A DNA stretch of 64,000 nucleotides from Bdellovibrio sp. KM01. Lineage in GTDB: Bacteria > Bdellovibrionota > Bdellovibrionia > Bdellovibrionales > Bdellovibrionaceae. Where the stretch lies: assembly GCF_013752535.1 (NCBI RefSeq), contig NZ_CP058348.1, forward strand, positions 682,001-746,000. The letters run 5' to 3'. The translations under genes and the position numbers were made by a program. The first letter of the stretch is position 1; each line of letters opens with the position of its first letter. A model generated the notes under the pieces. That model saw only the letters and a list, made by a program, of their open reading frames with translations. It did no database searches and had not been told where the DNA came from. Positions 42,956-51,377 of the stretch are shown here, one piece after another.

Positions 42956-43756
42956 ATGGGAAAACAATATTATCTTTCAAATAATGGGACTCATATTGGA
43001 CCTTACACTTTTGAAGCTGTCCTACAAAAAGTTGAATCCCATGAACACCAATGGACAGATTATGTCTATGATGAAGCAATCGGTGACTGGGTTATGTTGA
43101 TGGAACATCCTGAGTTTTCAGCGAAGGTCACATCAAAACCTGCAGCTCGTCCAGAGGCTGCTCCCGGAAAAAAAGAAGAAGTTGCAGAAACAATGAAAGA
43201 CAAAGAGTGGTTCATCCTTAAAGAAGGAAATAACTACGGCCCTTTCTCGCCTGTGGAAGTTGTGCAAATGCTTCAGGAAAAAACTCTTTTTGAATACGAT
43301 TATATTTGGCATGCACGCATGGCAAATTGGAGTCGTGTAGCTGAAGTTGAAGAATTCGCACCAGACAAAATCCGCGCGATGAAGCAATCTTCTGATACCG
43401 GTTTGGCAGAGATCTTCTTCCGCCGTCGTCATGCACGCGCCGCTTATGGTGCAAGCCTGATTGTTCATAATAACAAAACAGTTTTCCGTGGTCAGGCGCT
43501 TGAGATCAGTGCTGGTGGTGCGGGTGTCTTGATTGACAATCCGAATTTGCAACCGGGTCAATCCTTGTTCCTTCACTTTCAACCAGGTGATGGCGTGCCG
43601 CCATTTAATGCTGTTTGCCAGATCGTTAGCAAGCAGTTCATCAAAGAGATGGCACCAAGAGGAACAGACGCTGTGAGATACGGTGTGAAGTTCACGACAG
43701 TGAGCCAATCGGTTCGTGAAAGCATTAAAAACTTCACGACACCAAAAGCGGCTTAG
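42956..43756 (+). CDS. Two GYF_2 domains plus PilZ domain protein
   Basis: 266 residues, no signal peptide. Two GYF_2-like domains come first: residues 3-55 (QYYLSNNGTHIGPYTFEAVL, DWVML) and 80-135 (EWFILKEGNNYGPFSPVEVV, NWSRV). A PilZ domain follows (about 155-260) with RRRHARA as the arginine motif and EISAGGAGV as the second motif. The usual D/N-x-S-x-x-G reads E-I-S-A-G-G, so cyclic-di-GMP binding is plausible but not certain. AAGGAG is 10 nt before the ATG. The sigma-28-like promoter fits a motility or surface-behaviour role (inference). Confidence 0.85.
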   Translation: MGKQYYLSNNGTHIGPYTFEAVLQKVESHEHQWTDYVYDEAIGDWVMLMEHPEFSAKVTSKPAARPEAAPGKKEEVAETMKDKEWFILKEGNNYGPFSPVEVVQMLQEKTLFEYDYIWHARMANWSRVAEVEEFAPDKIRAMKQSSDTGLAEIFFRRRHARAAYGASLIVHNNKTVFRGQALEISAGGAGVLIDNPNLQPGQSLFLHFQPGDGVPPFNAVCQIVSKQFIKEMAPRGTDAVRYGVKFTTVSQSVRESIKNFTTPKAA

Positions 43757-43782
43757 ATTTTACCGTAAAAATAGTTTTAAAG

Positions 43783-43814
43783 AGTGGCAGAAGGTCTAAG
43801 ACTTTTCTGCCACT
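43783..43814. terminator. Bidirectional terminator hairpin
   Basis: AGTGGCAGAA (43783-43792) and TTCTGCCACT (43805-43814) form a perfect 10-bp stem between the convergent PilZ and ABC exporter genes. It overlaps the last codons of the exporter gene. Confidence 0.7.
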
Positions 43815-45622
43815 TCCATTTTAGGGGCCTCGGAATCTTCGATCAAAGGTGACTTGGCTCCCGCCGAAGCAAATTGATAGTACATACCTTGAGCCGCCAT
43901 CAATTCCTGATGAGAGCCCACTTCCATGACTTCGCCTTGGTTCAAGACAACGATTCGATCACATTGTTCAATCGTCGACAGACGGTGAGCAATGATAATG
44001 CTGGTACGACCTTTGGTTATCTCGCGAGTCGCTTCCTGGATGATGTGTTCGCTTTCAGAATCGATATTCGCTGTCGCCTCATCCAAAATCAAAATGTCGG
44101 GATTGAAAGCCAAGATGCGCGCAAAAGCGATGAGCTGGCGTTCGCCGACAGAAAGATTGGCGCCACGTTCATCCACCGGGCTGTTTAAATCGCGTCCTGT
44201 GCGAGTCAATAGACCCATATAGCCGGTTTTCTCGCAGGCTTTTTGGATTTGCTCGTCTGACACCTTTGGATCGCCCAGGCCGATATTACCGCGAATCGTT
44301 CCCCGGAAAATAAAGTTATCCTGTTGCACGACGCCCACATGATGGCGAATTTCTTCGCGCGCGATTCTTTCAATTGGCAAGCTATCGATAAAAATCGATT
44401 TTTCGGGGGCATCATAGAAACGCTGAAGCAGGGAAATAAACGTGGATTTGCCACTCCCGGTGCGACCCACCAAAGCAATGGATTCGCCAGGTTGGAAGTG
44501 CAGGTTCACGTTCTTAAGTACCAACGGCAGGTTTTCTTCATAGCGGAAATTCAAATTGCGAATTTCAATGTCACCACGAACCAGGTCTGTTTTCTGCAAA
44601 GAATCCAATTCGTATTCTTTGTGCTCATCCATCAGCGTGAAGATACGTTCTGCGCTGGTTAGTGAGTTTTGGAATTGTTGATACTTCTCCAGGATTTCGC
44701 GCAAAGGTGGGATGAAGTCTTGAATGTTCATCAAGAACGCCACCAAGGAACCAATCGCGATGGAATTTTCCGCACTCATCAAGCCGCCGAAATAAAGGGC
44801 CGATGTGATCGTTACTGCATTGAACAGATTCATAATCGGCTGCATCATCGCATAGGCATAGATCGAACGCATATTCGTATCGCGATAATCTGTGGAAAGA
44901 TTCGAGAAGCGATCACGGTTGCGACGGATGCGGTTGTATAATTGTACAACTTTGATCCCATTTAAGTTCTCTGCCAAGAAAGCGTTAATCACCGACAGTT
45001 TCTTTTTCTGTTCGTGCAAGATAGCGCGGATTTTATTGCTTAAGTAAAACGAAGCCCCAATAAAGACCGGAGCCAAGAACAAGGAAATTAAAGTCAGCTT
45101 CCAGGAAATCAGTGCCAACGCCACAACGACTGAACAAATCACTACGAACTGAGTAAAGACCGTGATCACGCCTTCCGTGAAAAGCTCACCTAAGGAGGCG
45201 ACATCATTCGTAAGACGAGTGACGATGCGTCCCGTGGGAGTTTTATTAAAGAATTGCAGAGGCAATCTTTGTACGTGGTTCATTAAGTCTTCGCGCAAAT
45301 GAAACAGCATGCGATTACCAAACAATTGGAAAAGCATATTGTTAGAAAAGGAAAAACACGTGCGCAGGATTTCAAGTCCCAAATAGGCAAAAGCCACCTG
45401 AGTGAAAAGCTCATAGTTCTTGCCCTTCACACCATGATCGATCGCATATCCGATCAAAGCTGGCACCAGACGGGCCACCAAAGCTCCGCCAAAGACTGCA
45501 AAGATCGCAGCGAATAACAAAACCTTTTCACGACGGGCATAGGGCCACAGTCTTTTAAACAGAACCGGATAAGTGACTTTGGTTTTAACCAAGTCTTCAT
45601 TCATGAAGTTATCATTATTCAT
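43796..45622 (-). CDS. ABC exporter half-transporter (second of pair)
   Basis: 608 residues: six-helix membrane domain (about 20-330), then ATPase with Walker A GRTGSGKST, Q-loop VVQQDNFIFRGTI, signature LSVGERQLIAFARIL, Walker B ILILDEATANIDSE and switch IIAHRLST. The signature is LSVGE rather than LSGGQ, and the C-terminal tail is acidic. A strong AGGAGGT ribosome site precedes the ATG, which overlaps the upstream gene by 8 bp. With its neighbour it should form a heterodimeric exporter of the MdlA/MdlB or SmdA/SmdB type; the substrate, lipid or drug, is unknown. Confidence 0.9.
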   Translation of the reverse strand: MNNDNFMNEDLVKTKVTYPVLFKRLWPYARREKVLLFAAIFAVFGGALVARLVPALIGYAIDHGVKGKNYELFTQVAFAYLGLEILRTCFSFSNNMLFQLFGNRMLFHLREDLMNHVQRLPLQFFNKTPTGRIVTRLTNDVASLGELFTEGVITVFTQFVVICSVVVALALISWKLTLISLFLAPVFIGASFYLSNKIRAILHEQKKKLSVINAFLAENLNGIKVVQLYNRIRRNRDRFSNLSTDYRDTNMRSIYAYAMMQPIMNLFNAVTITSALYFGGLMSAENSIAIGSLVAFLMNIQDFIPPLREILEKYQQFQNSLTSAERIFTLMDEHKEYELDSLQKTDLVRGDIEIRNLNFRYEENLPLVLKNVNLHFQPGESIALVGRTGSGKSTFISLLQRFYDAPEKSIFIDSLPIERIAREEIRHHVGVVQQDNFIFRGTIRGNIGLGDPKVSDEQIQKACEKTGYMGLLTRTGRDLNSPVDERGANLSVGERQLIAFARILAFNPDILILDEATANIDSESEHIIQEATREITKGRTSIIIAHRLSTIEQCDRIVVLNQGEVMEVGSHQELMAAQGMYYQFASAGAKSPLIEDSEAPKMEVAEKS

Positions 45623-47369
45623 GATTCACCTCCTGACCTTGAATGCTGACGGTTTTTTGGAATGTCGGGCTGACCTTTAGAACTTCTTGGTAAGTTCCCA
45701 GAGCTTCCACTTCGCCATCTCGAAGGATCAACAGACGGTCGACGGTTTTAAGCGAAGACAGGCGGTGAGCTACGATGATTCGGCTCATTGAACCTTTGTC
45801 TTTGCCCAGTTCATTTTCGATCGCTTTTTCGGTGCGGGTATCCACGGCACTTAACGAGTCATCCAAAATCAAAACCGGGGTTTTCATAATCAAGCCTCGG
45901 GCGATGGTCAGACGCTGTTTTTGGCCACCGGATAAATTTACACCACGCTCGCCCAACTGGGATTCAAACTGATGGGGGAGTGACTGAATCTCGCGAGTTA
46001 AATCCACGGTTTCGGTCATGCGCAGGATATCCTGGTCTGATGCGCGCTCGGATAAACCGAAGCTTACGTTTTCAGAAATGCTTTCGCTGAACAGGAAGGC
46101 CTCCTGAGGAACCAACAAAAAGGTTTTGCGCAAAGACTCCTGTGTGATGTCTTCAATCGCGTGACCGTTCACGAAAATTTCACCCTCAGTTAATGGGTAA
46201 AGACGCGTCAGCAGGTGCAACAAAGTTGTTTTACCTGCCCCTACCGGACCCATGATGCCCAGGCTTTCGCCGGCTTTAAGGGTGAAGGATACATTTTTCA
46301 AAGCATATACAGTGCTGCTTTGATGTTTGTAGGAAACATTTCTGAATTCCAATTTCTCAAAACGTGTGATTTCAATTTTTCCGTTATCAGGGATGTCAGT
46401 ATCCGTTTTCAAAACATCTTTGATACGGTCAAAAGAGGCATAGCCTTTTTGCATCATCGAAAAGCCCATACCCAGTGCCGTCATCGGCCAGACCATTTTT
46501 TGAATATAGCGATGAAAGGCAAAGAACGTCCCGATTGTGACTGTCCCGGCATACAGGTCGTCTTTCGCGACAAAGAGCAGGATGACGCTTCCCGAGGTCA
46601 CACCGAACTCCATCACCGGAACGAACAGGGAGTCCACTTTGGCCACTTTGTTGCAGGCTTTTTCAAAAGCAGCACTGACGCCGTTAAATAATTGAGTGCG
46701 GTTGTGTTCCTGGGAAAAACTTTTGATCACACGGATGCCGCCGACAGTTTCCTGGGCAACACCAGTAAGTTCGGAGAAGCGATCTTGTTGAATTTTGTAA
46801 TTCGTGTGAATCAGTTTCATCACTTTCCAGATCATCAAGGGAACCAGTGGTAGGAAGATCAAAACCTTCCAAGTCCAAGACCAGTTCATCATCACCATGA
46901 TTGGGAATACGATCGCGATGATAATCACACCGTCTGCCAGAATCAAAAGGCCCGGTCCGATCGCCTGACGGAAAGACTGCACGTCATTCGTCAAAAGACT
47001 CATCAATTCGCCCACCTGATTTTTATGGAAAAAATTGGGACCTAATGAAGTCAGGTGATTGAAAATACGACGGCGAATATCTTCTGCCGCATAAGTGTGG
47101 AACTTACCAAAGAACGCACGCCATCCCAATCGAGTGGCTGCCAGGCTTGCCATGACCAAAGCAAAGATCATACATGTCTTGGTGATTTCACTCATCGGTG
47201 CGCGGGCTTCAATGCTGTCGATGATTTGTTTCATCACTAAGGGATAAATCCCGTCCAGTGCATTCGTGAAAAGCAAAAACAGCATCCCTAAGCTAAAAGC
47301 GCGGGGATTGTTTTTTATGTAAAATAAAAGAGGGCGTTTAAAAAGAAGAGCGTTTTCTGAGGGCTGCAT
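45615..47369 (-). CDS. ABC exporter half-transporter (first of pair)
   Basis: 584 residues from the ATG at 47369 (a TTG at 47378 also opens the frame). Six membrane helices are followed by an ATPase with Walker A GPVGAGKTT, Q-loop LVPQEAFLFSESI, canonical signature NLSGGQKQRLTIARGL, Walker B VLILDDSLSAVDTRTE and switch IVAHRLSS. The Walker B is followed by Asp instead of the catalytic Glu (ILDDS), so its ATP site is probably degenerate, as is common in one half of heterodimeric exporters. Cotranscribed with the second half. Confidence 0.9.
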   Translation of the reverse strand: MQPSENALLFKRPLLFYIKNNPRAFSLGMLFLLFTNALDGIYPLVMKQIIDSIEARAPMSEITKTCMIFALVMASLAATRLGWRAFFGKFHTYAAEDIRRRIFNHLTSLGPNFFHKNQVGELMSLLTNDVQSFRQAIGPGLLILADGVIIIAIVFPIMVMMNWSWTWKVLIFLPLVPLMIWKVMKLIHTNYKIQQDRFSELTGVAQETVGGIRVIKSFSQEHNRTQLFNGVSAAFEKACNKVAKVDSLFVPVMEFGVTSGSVILLFVAKDDLYAGTVTIGTFFAFHRYIQKMVWPMTALGMGFSMMQKGYASFDRIKDVLKTDTDIPDNGKIEITRFEKLEFRNVSYKHQSSTVYALKNVSFTLKAGESLGIMGPVGAGKTTLLHLLTRLYPLTEGEIFVNGHAIEDITQESLRKTFLLVPQEAFLFSESISENVSFGLSERASDQDILRMTETVDLTREIQSLPHQFESQLGERGVNLSGGQKQRLTIARGLIMKTPVLILDDSLSAVDTRTEKAIENELGKDKGSMSRIIVAHRLSSLKTVDRLLILRDGEVEALGTYQEVLKVSPTFQKTVSIQGQEVNHE

Positions 47370-47420
47370 CGTGGACAACTCTAATGAATATAGGGAAATC
47401 CGACAAGGGAATTGCGTCAG

Positions 47421-47437
47421 GTACTAATATACAGTAC
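47421..47437. promoter_or_regulatory. Palindrome upstream of the XRE regulator gene
   Basis: GTACT (47421-47425), 7 nt AATATAC, AGTAC (47433-47437). It lies between the divergent ABC exporter and XRE genes and could be the operator for the XRE protein. Confidence 0.4.
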
Positions 47438-47457
47438 TCTGCTGAGTGGAGGCTGGT

Positions 47458-48192
47458 ATGTCGCAAATAGATCAGTTTTTGGCGTCGTTGAAACGCGCTT
47501 TGAAAGCAAAGAACGTACTCTACAGGGATTTGGCTAAAGCGTTAGACCTTAGCGAATCCAGCGTGAAACGCATTCTTTCCAGTAAAAGCCTGAGCTTAGA
47601 ACGTTTGGAAGAAATCTGTCGTGTGGCGGATCTTAGTTTTTCAGAAGTGGTGAAGTCCGCCAATCTTGAAGATGGAACACAGATTTATCTTCTGACGGAC
47701 GAGCAAGAGCGCGCCCTGGCGGAAAACACGCGTTTACTGCATTACTATATGTTGCTTCATGACGAGCGCACTCCGCAAAAGATCGAAAAAGAATACCAAA
47801 TTCCCAAAGCAGAAGCCCAAAAATATCTTTTCCAGCTGGATCGCTTGAATTTGATCGAACTTCATCCGCGCGACAAAGTAAAATTCAAACGTCATGGATT
47901 TTTGCGTTTCCGCAGAGATGGGCCCATCGGTAAAGCCCTTTTTGAACAAATGAAGGCGACTTATTTGATGTACGATTTCAAGCCCGAGGATTTCGTGCGC
48001 TTTACGTTAATCAAAATCAGTCCGTCGACTTTGGCGAAGTACAAAGGGAAAATGGAAAAGCTGGCGATGGAGATGCAGGAAGATTCGCGCTTCGATGCTG
48101 AGCACAACACCGCCACTGTGGATGCTGGTGTGTTGATGGCTTACCGACCTTGGACATATTCCTACATGGGCGCAATCAAGAAAAAAGAATAG
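47458..48192 (+). CDS. XRE-family helix-turn-helix transcriptional regulator
   Basis: 244 residues from the ATG at 47458, 5 nt after GGAGG; an in-frame GTG at 47446 is less likely. The N-terminal HTH_3 domain spans about residues 8-62 (YRDLAKALDLSESSVKRILS). The remainder is a long alpha/beta region without a recognised domain, probably for dimerisation or signal sensing. Divergent from the ABC exporter pair, which it may control (inference). Confidence 0.85.
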   Translation: MSQIDQFLASLKRALKAKNVLYRDLAKALDLSESSVKRILSSKSLSLERLEEICRVADLSFSEVVKSANLEDGTQIYLLTDEQERALAENTRLLHYYMLLHDERTPQKIEKEYQIPKAEAQKYLFQLDRLNLIELHPRDKVKFKRHGFLRFRRDGPIGKALFEQMKATYLMYDFKPEDFVRFTLIKISPSTLAKYKGKMEKLAMEMQEDSRFDAEHNTATVDAGVLMAYRPWTYSYMGAIKKKE

Positions 48193-48282
48193 ATCTCCGG
48201 AAAATTTGTTTTATCTCAGGAGCGGTGGTGTGTCGCAGTTCCCTAGTTGCAGTGCCACCACTCCTTTGCGAATCTTGATGTC

Positions 48283-49089
48283 ATGAGAATCACGCTTTTG
48301 TCATGCCTAAGCGGCATCGCTATCCTGTTGTCTTCAGTTTTATCCTTGGCGGTGAACGCGCCGAACTCTATGTTCAATCGCAAAACAACGACGGGGCAAA
48401 ATCTTTATCAAGCGGTTTTATCTCAAGGAGTCGCGGAAGAACCCGTGAATCTTTTGTTTCGCATGTTCGATTATAATGCGGGTCGAATTGCGAATACGAA
48501 AACCGCCGTGATCGTGGATTACACTTTGATCTCCATTGAAAAGCGCCTGTATTTCCTGCATCTGGATACCGGTGTGGTGGAAAGATTCTATGTGTCTCAT
48601 GGAATTAATTCCGGCATTTTAGAAACGCGCAGCTTTTCAAATCTTATGGATTCCTGGAAAAGCTCCATCGGATTTTACTATGCAAAAGGCACTTATAACA
48701 GCGCCAAGAATGGCCCCTCCTTAAAGCTTGAGGGGATTGATCGCTCCAATGACAATGCCAAGGATCGCTTGATCGTTTTGCACGGAGCAAAGTATGTCAG
48801 CGATGATTTTATTCAACGCAATGGTCGTTTGGGTTGGAGCCAGGGCTGTTTTGCCGTCGCACTCGAAGCTTTGCCGGTGCTGTTAAACTCATTGCAAAAT
48901 GGAAGTTTGCTTTTGTCCTATCATAAGGACCTTTGGAAATATGCGCGCCAGTATCCTACTGAGCAAGAGGTGATGGGTAATGAGGTGGTGCCACCTGGAG
49001 TGAACGCTAGAATCACTCCGGAAGAGCAGGTGGATCCTATTCCTCCGACTGACAGCTCGGAATATCTGGAATTACTTACCGGTACTTAG
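48283..49089 (+). CDS. Murein L,D-transpeptidase-like protein (YkuD_2 family)
   Basis: 268 residues with an N-terminal signal or anchor (LLSCLSGIAILLSSVLSLAV). The catalytic part has LIVLHGAKYVSDDF and GRLGWSQGCFAVAL, matching the H...S-x-G-C pattern of L,D-transpeptidase catalytic-domain-like (YkuD_2) proteins, which form or trim peptidoglycan links in the periplasm. A TTG at 48247 also opens the frame, but the ATG at 48283 places the signal peptide at the N terminus. The last 18 bp overlap the convergent tetR gene. Confidence 0.85.
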   Translation: MRITLLSCLSGIAILLSSVLSLAVNAPNSMFNRKTTTGQNLYQAVLSQGVAEEPVNLLFRMFDYNAGRIANTKTAVIVDYTLISIEKRLYFLHLDTGVVERFYVSHGINSGILETRSFSNLMDSWKSSIGFYYAKGTYNSAKNGPSLKLEGIDRSNDNAKDRLIVLHGAKYVSDDFIQRNGRLGWSQGCFAVALEALPVLLNSLQNGSLLLSYHKDLWKYARQYPTEQEVMGNEVVPPGVNARITPEEQVDPIPPTDSSEYLELLTGT

Positions 49090-49743
49090 AGACTCTGCCA
49101 AACCTGTGATAAAGATTTTCAATTTTGCTTGGATGCTTTCCACATCTGTGCCAAGCAAGATGCGATCAAAAAACATAGAGCCATGAAAATATGTATCAAA
49201 AATTTCCATCGCTTGTCGAAGATCGACGTCTTTTTTAACTTTACCTTCAGTGCGAAGTACTTCGAGGCGCTCAATAACTTGGTTAATATAAAGACTGATG
49301 GGAGCGATTTCGCGAATGCGTTTCAAAAACTTCGCATCCACAAGACATTGGCCCAGCACGATTTTAAAAAACTCCTCGTCCTTTTTGCAATGATGTTCGA
49401 ACATAGAGTCCACCAATGAAGTTAACTCTTCGTGCACTGTTGCTTGCGCTGGGTACATAAGCGCATCTTGCTGAACTTTATCTTTGATATGTGTTTCACA
49501 CACCGCAAGCAATAGCCCCATTTTGCCGTCGAAATAGCGGCCTATAAGTGATTCGTTGACCTTGGCTTTGTCGGCGATCATGCGGGTAGTAGCGCCATTA
49601 AAGCCGTGTTTTGCAAAGATATCCTCAGCGGCCTGAAGCAGGCGTTCTTCGGATGCGGATCTATCTCTTTTTTTAGTCTTAGATCGAGAAGCGGTCTCTT
49701 TTTGATCCGTATTTTTCGATAAAGGTTGAGAGGTGTCTCCCAT
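49072..49743 (-). CDS. TetR-family transcriptional repressor
   Basis: 223 residues from the ATG at 49743, chosen because AGGAG lies 6 nt upstream; the frame runs on to 49815 without a ribosome site. A basic linker (residues 10-28) is followed by a TetR_N HTH (about 32-78; ERLLQAAEDIFAKHGFNGAT, TRMIADKAKVNESLIGRYF) and a helical ligand domain. Divergent from the RND efflux operon, with three palindromes between them, so it probably represses both that operon and itself. Confidence 0.9.
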   Translation of the reverse strand: MGDTSQPLSKNTDQKETASRSKTKKRDRSASEERLLQAAEDIFAKHGFNGATTRMIADKAKVNESLIGRYFDGKMGLLLAVCETHIKDKVQQDALMYPAQATVHEELTSLVDSMFEHHCKKDEEFFKIVLGQCLVDAKFLKRIREIAPISLYINQVIERLEVLRTEGKVKKDVDLRQAMEIFDTYFHGSMFFDRILLGTDVESIQAKLKIFITGLAESLSTGK

Positions 49744-49776
49744 ATTGAACTCCTGGGTTATCTTTTTTAAAGCACA

Positions 49777-49796
49777 TAAGCACTTGAAAGTACTTA
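49777..49796. promoter_or_regulatory. TetR operator candidate 1
   Basis: TAAGCAC, 6 nt, GTACTTA. Six of seven arm positions pair. It is nearest the tetR start and probably serves autoregulation. Confidence 0.4.
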
Positions 49797-49831
49797 TTAA
49801 TAGTAAATGTATCATAAAATAAGAATGTCCA

Positions 49832-49849
49832 CAAGTAAGTAATTGCTTG
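49832..49849. promoter_or_regulatory. TetR operator candidate 2
   Basis: CAAGTAA, GTAA, TTGCTTG. Same 7-4-7 architecture and half-site as candidate 3, with one mismatch. Confidence 0.5.
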
Positions 49850-49879
49850 AGTACTTCGTAAAAATGCCGTAAAAGTATG

Positions 49880-49897
49880 TAAGTAAGTGATTACTTA
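49880..49897. promoter_or_regulatory. TetR operator candidate 3
   Basis: TAAGTAA, GTGA, TTACTTA, a perfect 7-bp inverted repeat 23 bp upstream of the efflux operon start, well placed to block transcription. Confidence 0.6.
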
Positions 49898-49920
49898 TTA
49901 GTGAATCAGGAGATGGACCC

Positions 49921-51375
49921 ATGATGAACCAGGGTGGAGCTAAAAACGACAGATGTTTTGTACTGCGAGCTGCTATGGCTTTTCTATTAATAGGAATAGC
50001 TGCAACGAAAGCTCAGGGTGTCACGTTGACTCAATATCTCGAGCAAGTGCAGACCGACAGTAACAGTTATAAAGGAACTACTACGCAGGCAGAAGGTAAC
50101 AACCTTGAGGCCCGCGAAGCAGATTTGATCTTCACCCCGAAACTTTTTGCCGAATTTAATACGGGTCATGATGGTAAGCCAAGTCAGCCGAAAATGTATG
50201 ATCGTGTGAATACCGAGACATACACTTTGGGAGTTCAGCAACAATTCGATTTCGGTTTGCAAAGTAAGCTGTACTATACGATGCAAAAGACAACTTTCGA
50301 CAACGCTGGATCTGCATTCACAATGTCTAAATATTGGGATGCAACTCCTAAGATCGAATTGACGATGCCTGTGTGGGGCGGTGGCTTCGGTAGCACGGCT
50401 CGCGCGAACGAAGATTTGCTTCGTCAAAGTAACTATGCGGAGCAATATCAAGCTTCCTACCAGTCAACAGCTTATTTGGCGCAAGCTGAAGCTGCTTACT
50501 GGAAACTTTCTGCATGGTCTGACGTTGTTAAAATTCAAGAAGCCGCATCTAAATCAGCGAACGATATCATGAGCTACGTAAGTCGCAAACGCAGTATGAA
50601 CCTAGGGGAGCAAGCCGACGTGGTTCAAGCTCGTGCCTTGGTTGAAGCTCGTGCTTTGGAATTGCAAGTGGCGCGCAATGAACAACGTGAGGCTCTTCGT
50701 ACCTTCAATAAATTTTTAAATAGACCAGCGACAGCTCCGGTGGACAGTCTTGAAACAGTTCCTTATGCAGAGCTGGAAAAAATCACTGTACCGACAACTC
50801 GCCCTGGTGAACGTTATGATGTGAAAGCGACTCAGGCCCAATTGCGAACAGCGAAAGCGAATGCAGTTGTGGTGAAAGAGCGCAACCGTCCAACTTTGGA
50901 TATTTATACGACTTACGCATTAAATGGCCGTGATGATGACTATAACCAAGCGATGAAAAATGCCGGTTATACTGACACGGATACTGGTTACATCGGTATG
51001 CGCTTTAACATGCCTTTGAATATCGGCGCAGCTGGCGATACTAAATCCGGTGCCGATAAAAATGTCAGAGCAGCAGAGTACAACCGTGAGTACGCGCTGT
51101 ATGCGCAAGAACAAGACTGGATCAATTTAACTCAAAATATTACTGATGCGCGCGACAACTTGGTTTTGTTGGGTAAAATTGAACAGGCACAGAAAACTAA
51201 ATTGGACGTGGAAAGAACACGTCTTCGTCAGGGTCGTACAACAACGTACCAAGTATTGTTGTTCGAACAAGATTACTCAGCTTCCGCTTTGAACCGCGTG
51301 AAGTCTGCAGCGAACATCCTGGCACTTCAAACGCAAATCAAACTTTACCAAGCCTCTCCTGAGGAAGGGAAATAG
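49921..51375 (+). CDS. TolC-like outer-membrane efflux protein
   Basis: 484 residues with signal peptide (cleavage near TKAQG, residue 32). Outer-membrane factor of a tripartite pump, with the long helical repeats of OEP proteins (QAEAAYWKLSAWSDVVKIQE, QADVVQARALVEARALELQ, RQGRTTTYQVLLFEQDY). AGGAGAT is 7 nt before the ATG. It precedes the RND gene by 2 bp, and no membrane fusion protein gene is present in this operon. Confidence 0.87.
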   Translation: MMNQGGAKNDRCFVLRAAMAFLLIGIAATKAQGVTLTQYLEQVQTDSNSYKGTTTQAEGNNLEAREADLIFTPKLFAEFNTGHDGKPSQPKMYDRVNTETYTLGVQQQFDFGLQSKLYYTMQKTTFDNAGSAFTMSKYWDATPKIELTMPVWGGGFGSTARANEDLLRQSNYAEQYQASYQSTAYLAQAEAAYWKLSAWSDVVKIQEAASKSANDIMSYVSRKRSMNLGEQADVVQARALVEARALELQVARNEQREALRTFNKFLNRPATAPVDSLETVPYAELEKITVPTTRPGERYDVKATQAQLRTAKANAVVVKERNRPTLDIYTTYALNGRDDDYNQAMKNAGYTDTDTGYIGMRFNMPLNIGAAGDTKSGADKNVRAAEYNREYALYAQEQDWINLTQNITDARDNLVLLGKIEQAQKTKLDVERTRLRQGRTTTYQVLLFEQDYSASALNRVKSAANILALQTQIKLYQASPEEGK

Positions 51376-51377
51376 TC

